Assembly (NCBI GenBank): GCA_945878545.1
Contig: CAMCTQ010000085.1
Coordinates: forward strand, 1 to 5,597
Direction of reading: 5' to 3'
Length of the DNA: 5,597 nt
Source of the DNA: Rickettsia typhi
GTDB taxonomy: Bacteria > Pseudomonadota > Alphaproteobacteria > Rickettsiales > Rickettsiaceae
The translations under genes and the position numbers were made by a program. Shown one piece after another: positions 1-5,597 of the stretch. Numbering within the stretch: the stretch's first letter is position 1; each line of letters opens with the position of its first letter. A model generated the notes under the pieces. It was given only the letters and a program-made list of their open reading frames with translations. It did not search any database and had not been told where the DNA came from.

Positions 1-1826
1 TCAGTTACGAATCCATCCTTGACTTTCCTATAAGGACTTTCTATAAAACCATGTTTGTTAATTCTAGCATAAGTAGCCATAGAATTAATCAAGCCAATAT
101 TCTGTCCTTCTGGTGTCTCAATTGGACAAATACGGCCATAATGAGTAGGATGCACATCACGAACTTCAAAACCAACACGATCACGACTTACACCACCAGG
201 TCCAAGGGCAGACAACCTCCTCTTATGAGTAATTTCTGATAGCGGATTAGTCTGATCCATAAACTGGGAAAGTTGCGATGTACTAAAAAATTCTTTAACA
301 ACCGAAACCAAAACCTTAGAATTCACTAAATCATGAGGCATAACCGCATCAATATCCACTACTGACATCCTCTCTAATATAGCTTTTTCCATCCTGACCA
401 AACCAATTCTGAATTGGTTTTCAATCAATTCACCGACAGATCTTACCCTTCTATTACCCAAGTGATCTATATCATCGATAGAGCCTCTACCATCCTTTAA
501 ATCTACCAACAACTGTACGATAGTTTTTATATCATCCTTAGTCAGGCAAGTGTTTTCATCAGCTATGTCTAGGTTAAGTCTAGCATTCATCTTGATTCTG
601 CCAACTTCAGAAAGATCATACCTATCACTATCAAAGAACAAATTATTAAATAAAACACTGCCAGCTTCAACAGTAGCTGGCTCTCCTGGTCTTAGGACTC
701 TGAATATATCCATTAAAGAAGCATCCTGATCCTGATTCTTATCAGCAAACAAGGTATTTCTTATATAAGCATCCCCTTGAGCAGGAACCTTCAGAACAGA
801 AAGAATCTTTATCCCCGCGCTATCAATAGCAGCTAACATATCTTCTGTTATCTGCACTCCAATTTTTGCTAGTACCTCACCGCTTGATTTATCAATTAAA
901 TCACTACCTAAATATGCACCAAGCAAAGTGTTATTAGGGACAACAACTTTTTTAAGGCCAGCTTCAGCAAATTTCTTAGCAAGTCTTGGGGTAATTTTTT
1001 GCCCAGCTTCTAAAACTATTTCATTAGTTTCTGCATTCACGAGATCATAGTTTAGTCTATGCAGAGCCACTGTCTCTGCTTGGAAATCAGCTATCCAACT
1101 TTTCTTTTTTAATTCATAGTTTATTACTGAATAATAACTAGTCAAAATCTCAGAAGAAGACATACCAAGAGCCATAAGCAAGGTAGTAACTGGCAATTTT
1201 CTTTTTCGATCAATCCTAAAAAAGACCGTATCTTTTGCATCAAATTCGAAATCAAGCCACGATCCCCTATAAGGAATTATACGTGCAGAATATAAAAATT
1301 TTCCAGAAGAATGAGTCTTGCCATCATCGTGGTAGAAAAACACACCTGGTGATCTATGCATCTGAGATACAACCACTCTCTCAGTACCATTAATAACAAA
1401 AGTACCATTGTGAGTCATCAAAGGAATTTCTCCCATGTATACTTCTTGTTCCTTAATACCTTTTATTTCTCTAGCTCCTGTTACTTCATCTACTTCCCAC
1501 ACACTAAGACGTAAGGTAACCTTAAGAGGCGCAACAAAACTGAGCCCTCTTTGCAAGCATTCCTCAACATCATATTTTGGAGCATCAAAATTATATTTTA
1601 CGAAGTCTAAGCTCGCTGTATTTGACTGATCTTTTATTGGAAAAATTGAGCATAGAACCGATTGCAATCCCTTGTTTTTCTTTTTGGATTCAGGAATCCC
1701 AAGCTGCAAAAAACTCTCTTCATAAGATTTTTTTTGTATTTCAATCAAATTAGGTATTGAAGCAACTAATTTAATTTTACCGAAGTTTTTTCTAACACGC
1801 TTACTTGTTTGTAAGGATTGCGCCAT
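1..1826 (-). CDS. rpoB: RNA polymerase beta subunit, N-terminal part (cut by window edge)
   Basis: This encodes the beta subunit of the core RNA polymerase, which forms much of the active-site cleft and the rifampicin pocket. The frame is open for 608 codons from an ATG at 1826-1824 and leaves the window without a stop, so a bit under half of a normal (about 1370-residue) protein is present. The start is supported by a GGAG Shine-Dalgarno at 1835-1832, 5 nt upstream. Family landmarks seen are [19 protein letters not shown] (residues 146-164), [20 protein letters not shown] (454-473), the rifampicin region [20 protein letters not shown] (518-537), and [16 protein letters not shown] (567-582). 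Pocket residues equivalent to E. coli Q513, D516, H526, R529 and S531 are Q521, D524, H534, R537 and S539, all wild type. The N-terminus ([16 protein letters not shown]) is shorter than the Rickettsia protein I remember. rpoC would be expected next, outside the window. Confidence 0.98.
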   Translation of the reverse strand, partial: MAQSLQTSKRVRKNFGKIKLVASIPNLIEIQKKSYEESFLQLGIPESKKKNKGLQSVLCSIFPIKDQSNTASLDFVKYNFDAPKYDVEECLQRGLSFVAPLKVTLRLSVWEVDEVTGAREIKGIKEQEVYMGEIPLMTHNGTFVINGTERVVVSQMHRSPGVFFYHDDGKTHSSGKFLYSARIIPYRGSWLDFEFDAKDTVFFRIDRKRKLPVTTLLMALGMSSSEILTSYYSVINYELKKKSWIADFQAETVALHRLNYDLVNAETNEIVLEAGQKITPRLAKKFAEAGLKKVVVPNNTLLGAYLGSDLIDKSSGEVLAKIGVQITEDMLAAIDSAGIKILSVLKVPAQGDAYIRNTLFADKNQDQDASLMDIFRVLRPGEPATVEAGSVLFNNLFFDSDRYDLSEVGRIKMNARLNLDIADENTCLTKDDIKTIVQLLVDLKDGRGSIDDIDHLGNRRVRSVGELIENQFRIGLVRMEKAILERMSVVDIDAVMPHDLVNSKVLVSVVKEFFSTSQLSQFMDQTNPLSEITHKRRLSALGPGGVSRDRVGFEVRDVHPTHYGRICPIETPEGQNIGLINSMATYARINKHGFIESPYRKVKDGFVT

Positions 1827-2023
1827 ATGATCTCCAGATATTTTATATAATTTTTGTATATTCTAATTAGGCAAATGATGCAGAAATCTTAGTACCACAT
1901 TTCAAAACCCGATAGAATTAATCATCTTTTTACGTACAAAGCCATTGAGCAAAACTACTCGCAATAGCCATTTAACTATATTTATTAAGCGATAAGTTAT
2001 TTTAAACTAGAGAACAAAATCTT

Positions 2024-2029
2024 ATTATA
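2024..2029 (-). promoter_or_regulatory. possible -10 element for rpoB
   Basis: A perfect TATAAT hexamer lies on the minus strand about 200 nt upstream of the rpoB start, in the same orientation as rpoB. No good -35 box sits 16-18 nt upstream (the best is TTTCTA or GTTTCT), and there is no TG extension. In sequence this AT-rich a chance match is likely. It is listed because it is the best -10 match I noticed in the 575-nt gap and would give rpoB its own transcript. Confidence 0.2.
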
Positions 2030-2337
2030 TAAACAAATAAAAAATTAGAAACATTCTAAAAAAATAGGCTATTACCCTGCTTTTATTCAATAAAACTTAA
2101 ACTAACATGAGAATTAAACTTAGTAGCGTCAGTTTTATTATATTATCTTTAAGCACTTTATTAAATTCTTCAGTTTAAAACAACCTTTATCATACTCAAT
2201 AACTACTCAAGCTCCTTGATCAGAAACCGTTACAACACAGAAACAACTGTTAACACCTTATACAGCATAAGAGCAAAACAATATATACAAATCAAGTATA
2301 CCCAAATTCTTACCGCGCAGAACTCTAATCAAACCTA

Positions 2338-2374
2338 GAATAAACAAGTATATCACAGATACCCTTGTTTATTC
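2338..2374 (-). terminator. hairpin 27 nt after rplL (attenuator, processing site or terminator)
   Basis: On the operon strand, GAATAAACAAG (2374-2364) pairs perfectly with CTTGTTTATTC (2348-2338). Inside these arms come one G-A mismatch, one G-U pair, then TATC/GATA and a TGT loop, giving about 16 pairs in all. The G-U pair forms only in RNA read from the minus strand, which mildly favours a role in the ribosomal transcript. No clear U-run follows (TAGGTTTGATT), so it is not a classic intrinsic terminator. The position matches that of the E. coli rplL-rpoB attenuator and RNase III site. The hairpin is visible directly, but its function is inferred. Confidence 0.45.
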
Positions 2375-2401
2375 ATAGATTTGCCTAATAGTACCAAAGG
2401 C

Positions 2402-2770
2402 TTATTTTACTTCTACTTTAGCACCAGCTGCTTCAAGCTTGGCTTTTACATCATCAGCTTCTGCTTTAGACACAGCTTGCTTCACAGGAGATGGAGCACC
2501 ATCCACTACATCCTTAGCTTCTTTGAGACCAAGGTTAGTAATAGCTCTAACAACTTTGATGACTTCAATTTTCTTCTCTCCAGAATTGACTAAAATCACA
2601 TCAAATTCAGTTTTTTCAGCCGCTGCTTCCGCCGCTGCTACTGGAGCTGCTGCAGCAGCAGGAGCAGCGGCAGATACACCCCATTTTTCTTCTAAAAGCT
2701 TAGAAAGCTCTGCAGCCTCCATCACCGTAAGAGCGGAAAGCTCATCTACTATCTTTGTTATATTAGCCAT
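2402..2770 (-). CDS. rplL: 50S ribosomal protein L7/L12
   Basis: This is the multicopy stalk protein of the large subunit. It dimerises, docks on L10, and recruits and activates the translational GTPases (EF-Tu, EF-G, IF2, RF3). The 122-residue length is normal. The N-terminal dimerisation domain spans residues 1-32 ([20 protein letters not shown] at 11-30). It is followed by a flexible Ala/Pro hinge at about 34-52 and the globular C-terminal domain at 55-122, with the conserved [20 protein letters not shown] (65-84) and [12 protein letters not shown] (86-97). The ATG at 2770 is preceded by AGAGGT (2784-2779), 8 nt upstream, one of the better ribosome binding sites in the cluster. This fits the several-fold higher demand for this protein. 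It lies 34 nt after rplJ, presumably on the same mRNA. The stop is TAA. Confidence 0.98.
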   Translation of the reverse strand: MANITKIVDELSALTVMEAAELSKLLEEKWGVSAAAPAAAAAPVAAAEAAAEKTEFDVILVNSGEKKIEVIKVVRAITNLGLKEAKDVVDGAPSPVKQAVSKAEADDVKAKLEAAGAKVEVK

Positions 2771-2804
2771 AATAAATTACCTCTTTTGACTTTATAAATT
2801 AAAA

Positions 2805-3317
2805 TTAATTATTTTTTTCTGCGTAAGCGCGAACTACTCTAGCAAGAGAACCAGCCGGAGCTTGAACAATTCTTGCCAGATTTGCAGCTGGAGCTTGTAG
2901 AATACCAACAATTTTACCTCTAAGCTGATCAAGCGACGGTAGCTTAGCAAGTTGCTGCACTTCACTTACACTTAGAATTTTATCATTCACTATACCACCG
3001 ATAACTTTTAAATTATCATTAGCCTTAGCAAATTCAACCACCCCTTTAGCAGCAGCTACCGGATCTTTAGAATAAGCTATTGCAGTTGGCCCAGAAAAAA
3101 CCTCCGGATTGTGCGCAAGCTTTGCGTTAGTAGCTGCTATTCTTGATAGTGTATTTTTTACTATTTTAAAAGACGCTCCATTTTCTCTTAGAGATTTACG
3201 CAAATTTGTAACCTGCGAAACCGTAAGGCCATGATAATGCGTAATAATTACAGAATTAGAATCTTTGTAGATTTCTTCTAATTCTGAAACAAAAGTCTTT
3301 TTTTCTGATCTTAACAC
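2805..3317 (-). CDS. rplJ: 50S ribosomal protein L10, GTG start
   Basis: L10 anchors the L7/L12 stalk to 23S rRNA beside L11. With the GTG at 3317-3315 it has 170 residues, close to the rickettsial length I remember, and begins M-LRSEKKTF. The N-terminal rRNA-binding domain includes [19 protein letters not shown] (22-40) and [12 protein letters not shown] (50-61). The C-terminal helix (about 137-166) carries a near-repeat, [11 protein letters not shown] then [11 protein letters not shown], the kind of segment that binds L7/L12 dimers. An in-frame TTG at 3332 would add five residues, but that codon overlaps the GGAG ribosome binding site (3330-3327), which lies 9 nt from the GTG. The GTG is therefore preferred. 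The rplA stop is only 21 nt upstream, so there is no room for a long L10 leader of the E. coli type. In E. coli, L10-L12 represses its own translation; no such site is visible here. Confidence 0.96.
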   Translation of the reverse strand: MLRSEKKTFVSELEEIYKDSNSVIITHYHGLTVSQVTNLRKSLRENGASFKIVKNTLSRIAATNAKLAHNPEVFSGPTAIAYSKDPVAAAKGVVEFAKANDNLKVIGGIVNDKILSVSEVQQLAKLPSLDQLRGKIVGILQAPAANLARIVQAPAGSLARVVRAYAEKNN

Positions 3318-3326
3318 TTGTACATT

Positions 3327-3330
3327 CTCC
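3327..3330 (-). promoter_or_regulatory. ribosome binding site of rplJ
   Basis: GGAG on the minus strand lies 9 nt before the GTG at 3317 and overlaps the alternative in-frame TTG codon at 3332-3330. This placement decides the start in favour of GTG. An out-of-frame ATG at 3325-3323 opens only four codons before TAA and sits too close to the GGAG to be used. Confidence 0.75.
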
Positions 3331-3338
3331 AAAAACTT

Positions 3339-4025
3339 CTACTGTGAAACTGTTGACAAGTCAACTCTAAGAGATGGACCCATAGTAGAAGACAAATGAA
3401 TCCTTTTTAAATAAGCTCCTTTTGCGCCAGCTGGCTTCGCTTTAACAACAGAGTCTATAAAAACCTTAGCATTTTTAAGCAAATCTGCATCCGCAAACGA
3501 AATTTTACCGATACCAGCATGAATTATTCCAGCTTTCTCAACTCTATACTCTACTTGACCACTTTTAGCATTTTTTACCGCTGTTGCAACATCTGCTGTC
3601 ACAGTTCCAAGTTTTGGATTCGGCATTAAACCCTTAGGACCAAGAACTCTTGCCACTTGCCCTACTATACCCATCATATCAGGCGTTGCAATACAAATAT
3701 CAAAATCTATCTTGCCAGCTTTGATATCATCTATAATTTCAACAGAACCGACAATATCTGCACCAGCAGCCTTTGCTTCAGCAACTTTATCTTCTTTACA
3801 AATTACAGCCACTCTTACATCCTTACCAGTACCAGCAGGCAAAGACACCATACCTCTTACCATTTGATCTGAATGCCTTGGATCAACACCAAGATTAATC
3901 GCAATATCTAAAGTCTCATCAAATTTAGCAAAATGAGACGCTTTAACCAGAGAGATCGCCTCTTGCAAGGCATACTCCTTCGTTTTATCAATTGCCTTTT
4001 TTGCAGTCGCTATTTTTTTACCCAT
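3339..4025 (-). CDS. rplA: 50S ribosomal protein L1
   Basis: L1 builds the L1 stalk of the large subunit, which moves deacylated tRNA out of the E site. In many bacteria it also represses the rplK-rplA mRNA. The product has 228 residues, slightly shorter than E. coli L1 (234). It shows the conserved blocks [20 protein letters not shown] (35-54), [12 protein letters not shown] (57-68), RVAVICKE (71-78), [12 protein letters not shown] (108-119), the family signature [14 protein letters not shown] (129-142), [20 protein letters not shown] (151-170), and the C-terminal [12 protein letters not shown] (211-222). The ATG at 4025 has only a weak GAGAAG-like binding site about 8-10 nt upstream. It follows rplK by 44 nt, and a 16-nt repeat shared with the rplK upstream region sits in that spacer. 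The stop is TAG, unlike the TAA of the other complete genes here. Confidence 0.98.
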   Translation of the reverse strand: MGKKIATAKKAIDKTKEYALQEAISLVKASHFAKFDETLDIAINLGVDPRHSDQMVRGMVSLPAGTGKDVRVAVICKEDKVAEAKAAGADIVGSVEIIDDIKAGKIDFDICIATPDMMGIVGQVARVLGPKGLMPNPKLGTVTADVATAVKNAKSGQVEYRVEKAGIIHAGIGKISFADADLLKNAKVFIDSVVKAKPAGAKGAYLKRIHLSSTMGPSLRVDLSTVSQ

Positions 4026-4056
4026 AATAATTTCTTCTCAAGTACTTTAATTATAT

Positions 4057-4072
4057 CAACTTAAATATATTA
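4057..4072 (-). repeat. 16-nt direct repeat, copy 2 (rplK stop / rplA leader)
   Basis: The minus strand reads TAATATATTTAAGTTG, identical to positions 4551-4566. Its first three bases are the rplK stop codon, and it ends 31 nt before the rplA ATG. The meaning is unknown: it could be a shared control site, the trace of a small duplication, or chance in AT-rich DNA. Confidence 0.6.
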
Positions 4073-4504
4073 GCTTTTTATTACTTCAATACCCATGGAC
4101 TCGGCCGTTCCTGCTATGATTTTTGCGCCAGCTGCTATATCATTTGCATTTAGATCTTGCATTTTAATTCTAGCAATCTCCTCACAATCAGCCATGGTCA
4201 CAGTACCAACTACAGCATCTTTCTTTGTAGCAGAAGATCCTTTTACAACTTTTGCAAACTTCTTTAAAAAGAAAGAAGCTGGAGGAGTTTTTGTAATAAA
4301 ATCAAAACTCTTATCAGCATATACAGTAATAACCACAGGCAAAGGTGTACCTGGCTCCATAGAACTAGTTGCAGCATTAAAAGCTTTACAAAACTCCATG
4401 ATATTAACACCTTTCTGGCCAAGAGCTGGACCTATTGGAGGCGCGGGATTAGCCTTACCAGCAGGTATTGTTAATTTAATATAACCATCTATTTTCTTTG
4501 CCAT
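4070..4504 (-). CDS. rplK: 50S ribosomal protein L11
   Basis: L11 binds the GTPase-associated region of 23S rRNA at the base of the L7/L12 stalk, and in many bacteria it is needed for RelA to sense uncharged tRNA. The length of 144 residues is typical. The N-terminal domain has the proline hinge [20 protein letters not shown] (20-39). The C-terminal rRNA-binding domain has [12 protein letters not shown] (71-82), [17 protein letters not shown] (88-104), and the family signature [10 protein letters not shown] (111-120) with GTAESMG (132-138). The ATG at 4504 is preceded by AAGG (4518-4515), 10 nt upstream. It is separated from nusG by 155 nt, the largest spacer before the rpoB gap. This suggests a promoter here, as in E. 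coli, where the L11 operon starts at the same point. The stop is TAA. Confidence 0.98.
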   Translation of the reverse strand: MAKKIDGYIKLTIPAGKANPAPPIGPALGQKGVNIMEFCKAFNAATSSMEPGTPLPVVITVYADKSFDFITKTPPASFFLKKFAKVVKGSSATKKDAVVGTVTMADCEEIARIKMQDLNANDIAAGAKIIAGTAESMGIEVIKS

Positions 4505-4524
4505 TTTACTACTACCTTAAAAAA

Positions 4525-4553
4525 CTTATATCTTCAATTAATACTTACGCCAA
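4525..4553 (-). promoter_or_regulatory. candidate promoter of the rplK-rplA operon
   Basis: On the minus strand, TTGGCG (4553-4548) and TATAAG (4530-4525) are separated by exactly 17 nt. They match the sigma-70 consensus at 4/6 and 5/6 positions. The place agrees with the L11 promoter of E. coli. A start about 7 nt downstream of the -10 would leave a leader of only about 14 nt that begins at the AAGG binding site, which is unusually short. The TTG of the -35 is the end of the 16-nt repeat at 4551-4566. Confidence 0.35.
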
Positions 4554-4566
4554 CTTAAATATATTA
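4551..4566 (-). repeat. 16-nt direct repeat, copy 1 (upstream of rplK)
   Basis: The minus strand reads TAATATATTTAAGTTG, the same as 4057-4072. It ends 46 nt before the rplK ATG and supplies the TTG of the candidate -35 element. The second copy lies ahead of rplA. Confidence 0.6.
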
Positions 4567-4608
4567 CTACAAAATCTCTATTTTTTTATCCGAGCAATAG
4601 AATTCATT

Positions 4609-4637
4609 TTATTTAGAATTTGCACAAATCTATTTAA
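4609..4637 (-). other. imperfect AT-rich hairpin after nusG
   Basis: In the nusG-rplK spacer, TAGATTT and AAATTCTA flank a GTGC loop with one bulged T. The arms extend further through TTTA/TAAA across a two-base mismatch. No T-run follows on the operon strand, so terminator function is doubtful. It starts roughly 20 nt after the nusG stop and could partly separate nusG from the rplK transcript. Confidence 0.25.
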
Positions 4638-4659
4638 ATTCAACTACAGATAAAAACTA

Positions 4660-5190
4660 TTAACCCTTCTTTACCTGACTAAAACTAAGTTCTATAGGGG
4701 TTGCTTTCCCAAAAATAGAAACAGAGATTTTTAACTTTTGCCCTGCAACATCAATTTCTTCAACAAAGCCTGAAAAACTATCAAAAGGACCATCTATAAC
4801 TTGAATCTTATCACCAACATTATACAAACTCGAAGTACTAGCATTCTTAGTTTCTGACTCTAATTGTTTAAATATCCTCTCAACCTCTTCTTCACTCATA
4901 GCATTAGGCTTGGTTTTACTACCTAAAAACCCCGTTATCTTCGGTACGCTTTTTACCAAATGCCAAGACTCATCTGTCATTTTCATTTTTATAAGGACAT
5001 AACCAGGCATAAACTTTTTTTCTGTAATGACCTGCTTTCCCCTTTTTATCTCAGGAACCTCTATTATCGGTACAACTATATCATCAAACTGCTCAGACAT
5101 ATTCTTTCTTGCAATCTGATCCTGTATCATCTGCTTCACTCTTTTCTCAGAACCAGAAACAGTATGTAGTATATACCACTTAGCAACCAT
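4660..5190 (-). CDS. nusG: transcription elongation/antitermination factor NusG
   Basis: NusG binds the clamp of RNA polymerase, reduces pausing, and links the polymerase to Rho or to ribosomal protein S10. The 176 residues are the usual compact form. The NGN domain covers about 1-110, with the start WYILHTVSGSEKRV (5-18) and the core KKFMPGYVLIKMKM (58-71). A linker with Ser/Thr/Asn (112-122) leads to the KOW domain, with VGDKIQVIDGPFDSFSGFVE (125-144) and the closing IFGKATPIELSFSQV (159-173). The ATG at 5190 fits the family N-terminus (M-AKWY type). Its ribosome binding site is weak (AGAAG, 9-10 nt upstream). secE ends 27 nt before it, so the two are probably cotranscribed, the usual secE-nusG pairing. 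Confidence 0.98.
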   Translation of the reverse strand: MVAKWYILHTVSGSEKRVKQMIQDQIARKNMSEQFDDIVVPIIEVPEIKRGKQVITEKKFMPGYVLIKMKMTDESWHLVKSVPKITGFLGSKTKPNAMSEEEVERIFKQLESETKNASTSSLYNVGDKIQVIDGPFDSFSGFVEEIDVAGQKLKISVSIFGKATPIELSFSQVKKG

Positions 5191-5217
5191 ATTATTTTAC
5201 TTCTATTAATTCCCGCT

Positions 5218-5415
5218 TTACTTCCCAATATTCAACAAAAACCGCACCGCATTGTGAATACCATAATCTAAAATCAAACTTACCAAGCTAAACAAACATA
5301 CAGCAATAATTACAACTACGACCGAAGTAACCAGTTCTTTTCTCTCTGGCCAGACAACTTTTTTTGCTTCTTGCCGAACTTGATCAAAAAATTTATACAG
5401 TTTTGTTTGTTTCAT
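5218..5415 (-). CDS. secE: preprotein translocase subunit SecE
   Basis: SecE is the small essential clamp subunit of the SecYEG channel in the inner membrane. With ATG at 5415-5413 it has 65 residues, close to the size of the rickettsial protein I remember. An amphipathic cytosolic helix (about 5-20) leads to the family signature VVWPERKEL (20-28), then a single membrane segment (about 29-49, rich in V, I and L) and a short tail. The frame stays open upstream to an ATG at 5463, but that lies inside tRNA-Trp and is rejected. No good binding site precedes the ATG. An in-frame TTG at 5427-5425 has AAGG (5437-5434) 6 nt upstream and would add four residues (M-KIV), so the start remains slightly uncertain. 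The gene follows tRNA-Trp by 29 nt. Confidence 0.95.
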   Translation of the reverse strand: MKQTKLYKFFDQVRQEAKKVVWPERKELVTSVVVVIIAVCLFSLVSLILDYGIHNAVRFLLNIGK

Positions 5416-5444
5416 TACTATTTTCAATATTTGCCTTATCTGTT

Positions 5445-5520
5445 TGGCAGGAGCGACAGGCATCGAACCCGCAACCTCCGGTTTTGGAGACCGGCGCTCT
5501 ACCAGTTGAGCTACACTCCT
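5445..5520 (-). tRNA. tRNA-Trp (anticodon CCA)
   Basis: A complete 76-nt cloverleaf with the CCA tail encoded at the 3' end. The acceptor stem pairs AGGAGTG with CGCTCCT (one G-U). The D stem is GCTC/GAGC, and the anticodon stem is CCGGT/ACCGG around the loop CTCCAAA. The anticodon CCA at 5487-5485 reads UGG. The T arm is GCGGG/CCTGT with loop TTCGATG and two G-U pairs. The discriminator base is G, as in bacterial tRNA-Trp. It stands directly ahead of secE, the order found in many bacteria including Rickettsia, so it may be transcribed with secE-nusG and cut out. The 77 nt upstream of it (5521-5597) show no gene and no convincing promoter. Confidence 0.97.
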
Positions 5521-5597
5521 ATCACAGTTACTCTAATAAATCAACATATTTCGTTACTAGAGAACAGTCCGCTAATCAATCTCTCTAAAAAACTATC

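Larger units (their letters stand above)
1827..2401. other. long non-coding gap between rplL and rpoB
   Basis: The 575 nt between the rplL stop and the rpoB start hold no convincing gene on either strand, and all frames are broken by frequent stops. The gap contains a strong hairpin just after rplL (2338-2374), a weak AT-rich hairpin followed by six T on the operon strand (TTAGAA/TTCTAA, 2045-2059), a perfect TATAAT on the minus strand (2029-2024), and a 23-codon plus-strand ORF that looks like a signal peptide (2107-2178). In E. coli the rplL-rpoB spacer carries an attenuator and an RNase III processing site, so a regulatory role is plausible. Rickettsial genomes are also known for long non-coding stretches left by decayed genes. 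The sequence alone does not decide between these. Confidence 0.8.

Noticed and set aside
51..239. 62-codon plus-strand frame within rpoB
   Set aside because: It is antisense to the conserved rifampicin region of rpoB.
2039..2059. TTAGAA-TGT-TTCTAA hairpin followed by TTTTTT as an intrinsic terminator
   Set aside because: The stem is 6 bp with a single G-C pair, too weak to call; a terminator there would also sit only about 215 nt ahead of rpoB with no clear promoter after it.
2061..2090. TTGAAT / TATTTT pair (18-nt spacing) as an rpoB promoter
   Set aside because: Only 4/6 matches in each box, in AT-rich DNA, and it runs straight into a weak hairpin with six T (2045-2059).
2224..2270. 12-codon minus-strand ORF (MLYKVLTVVSVL) and the AAGGAG at 2217-2212 as a leader peptide
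   Set aside because: The AAGGAG lies downstream of this ORF and has no start codon at a usable distance; the ORF has no binding site of its own and no attenuator structure is coupled to it.
2439..2789. 116-codon plus-strand frame antisense to rplL, Ala/Ser-rich
   Set aside because: The alanine richness mirrors the GCN-rich hinge of L7/L12 on the other strand; it is not a gene.
4095..4484. 129-codon plus-strand frame antisense to rplK
   Set aside because: It is a shadow of the conserved L11 gene; the minus-strand product is unmistakable.
5416..5463. 16-residue N-terminal extension of SecE
   Set aside because: The extension begins inside the tRNA-Trp T arm and acceptor stem; homologues start at the downstream methionine.
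5558..5587. TAGAGA / TCTCTA inverted repeat upstream of tRNA-Trp
   Set aside because: Six pairs with an 18-nt loop in AT-rich DNA at the window edge; not distinguishable from chance.
5364..5588. 74-codon plus-strand frame across secE and tRNA-Trp
   Set aside because: It runs antisense through a perfect tRNA cloverleaf and the secE start and has no recognisable product.

Overview
The window holds the tRNA-Trp / secE / nusG / rplK / rplA / rplJ / rplL / rpoB block of a bacterial chromosome, all on the minus strand. It is AT-rich by eye. Recalled from memory, without alignment, the proteins most resemble those of Rickettsia: the L10 N-terminus begins M-LRSEK, SecE carries a YKFFxQVxQE...VVWPxRKE pattern, and RpoB shares long stretches with rickettsial RpoB. 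RpoB and L1 have N-termini unlike the Rickettsia proteins I remember. The best guess is therefore a Rickettsiaceae member outside, or at the edge of, the genus Rickettsia. This is inference, not a database result.

Reading the minus strand from the right: a short untranscribed or leader stretch (5521-5597) is followed by tRNA-Trp (5445-5520), secE (5218-5415), nusG (4660-5190), a 155-nt gap with a possible rplK promoter, rplK (4070-4504), rplA (3339-4025), rplJ (2805-3317, GTG start), rplL (2402-2770), a long 575-nt non-coding gap (1827-2401), and the first 608 codons of rpoB (1-1826), which runs off the left edge.

The genes build one functional set. tRNA-Trp serves translation, SecE is part of the SecYEG translocon, and NusG couples RNA polymerase to the ribosome or Rho. 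L11, L1, L10 and L7/L12 form the two mobile stalk regions of the 50S subunit, and RpoB is the polymerase beta subunit. Gene order is canonical.

I see no undescribed system here. The points that deserve a second look are all small. (a) The long rplL-rpoB gap contains a near-16-bp hairpin just after rplL. (b) A 16-nt direct repeat lies upstream of both rplK and rplA, one copy beginning at the rplK stop codon. (c) A signal-peptide-like mini-ORF lies on the opposite strand inside the gap and may be the relic of a decayed gene. (d) rplJ and possibly secE use non-ATG starts. (e) The C-terminal helix of L10 contains a duplicated L7/L12-docking segment.
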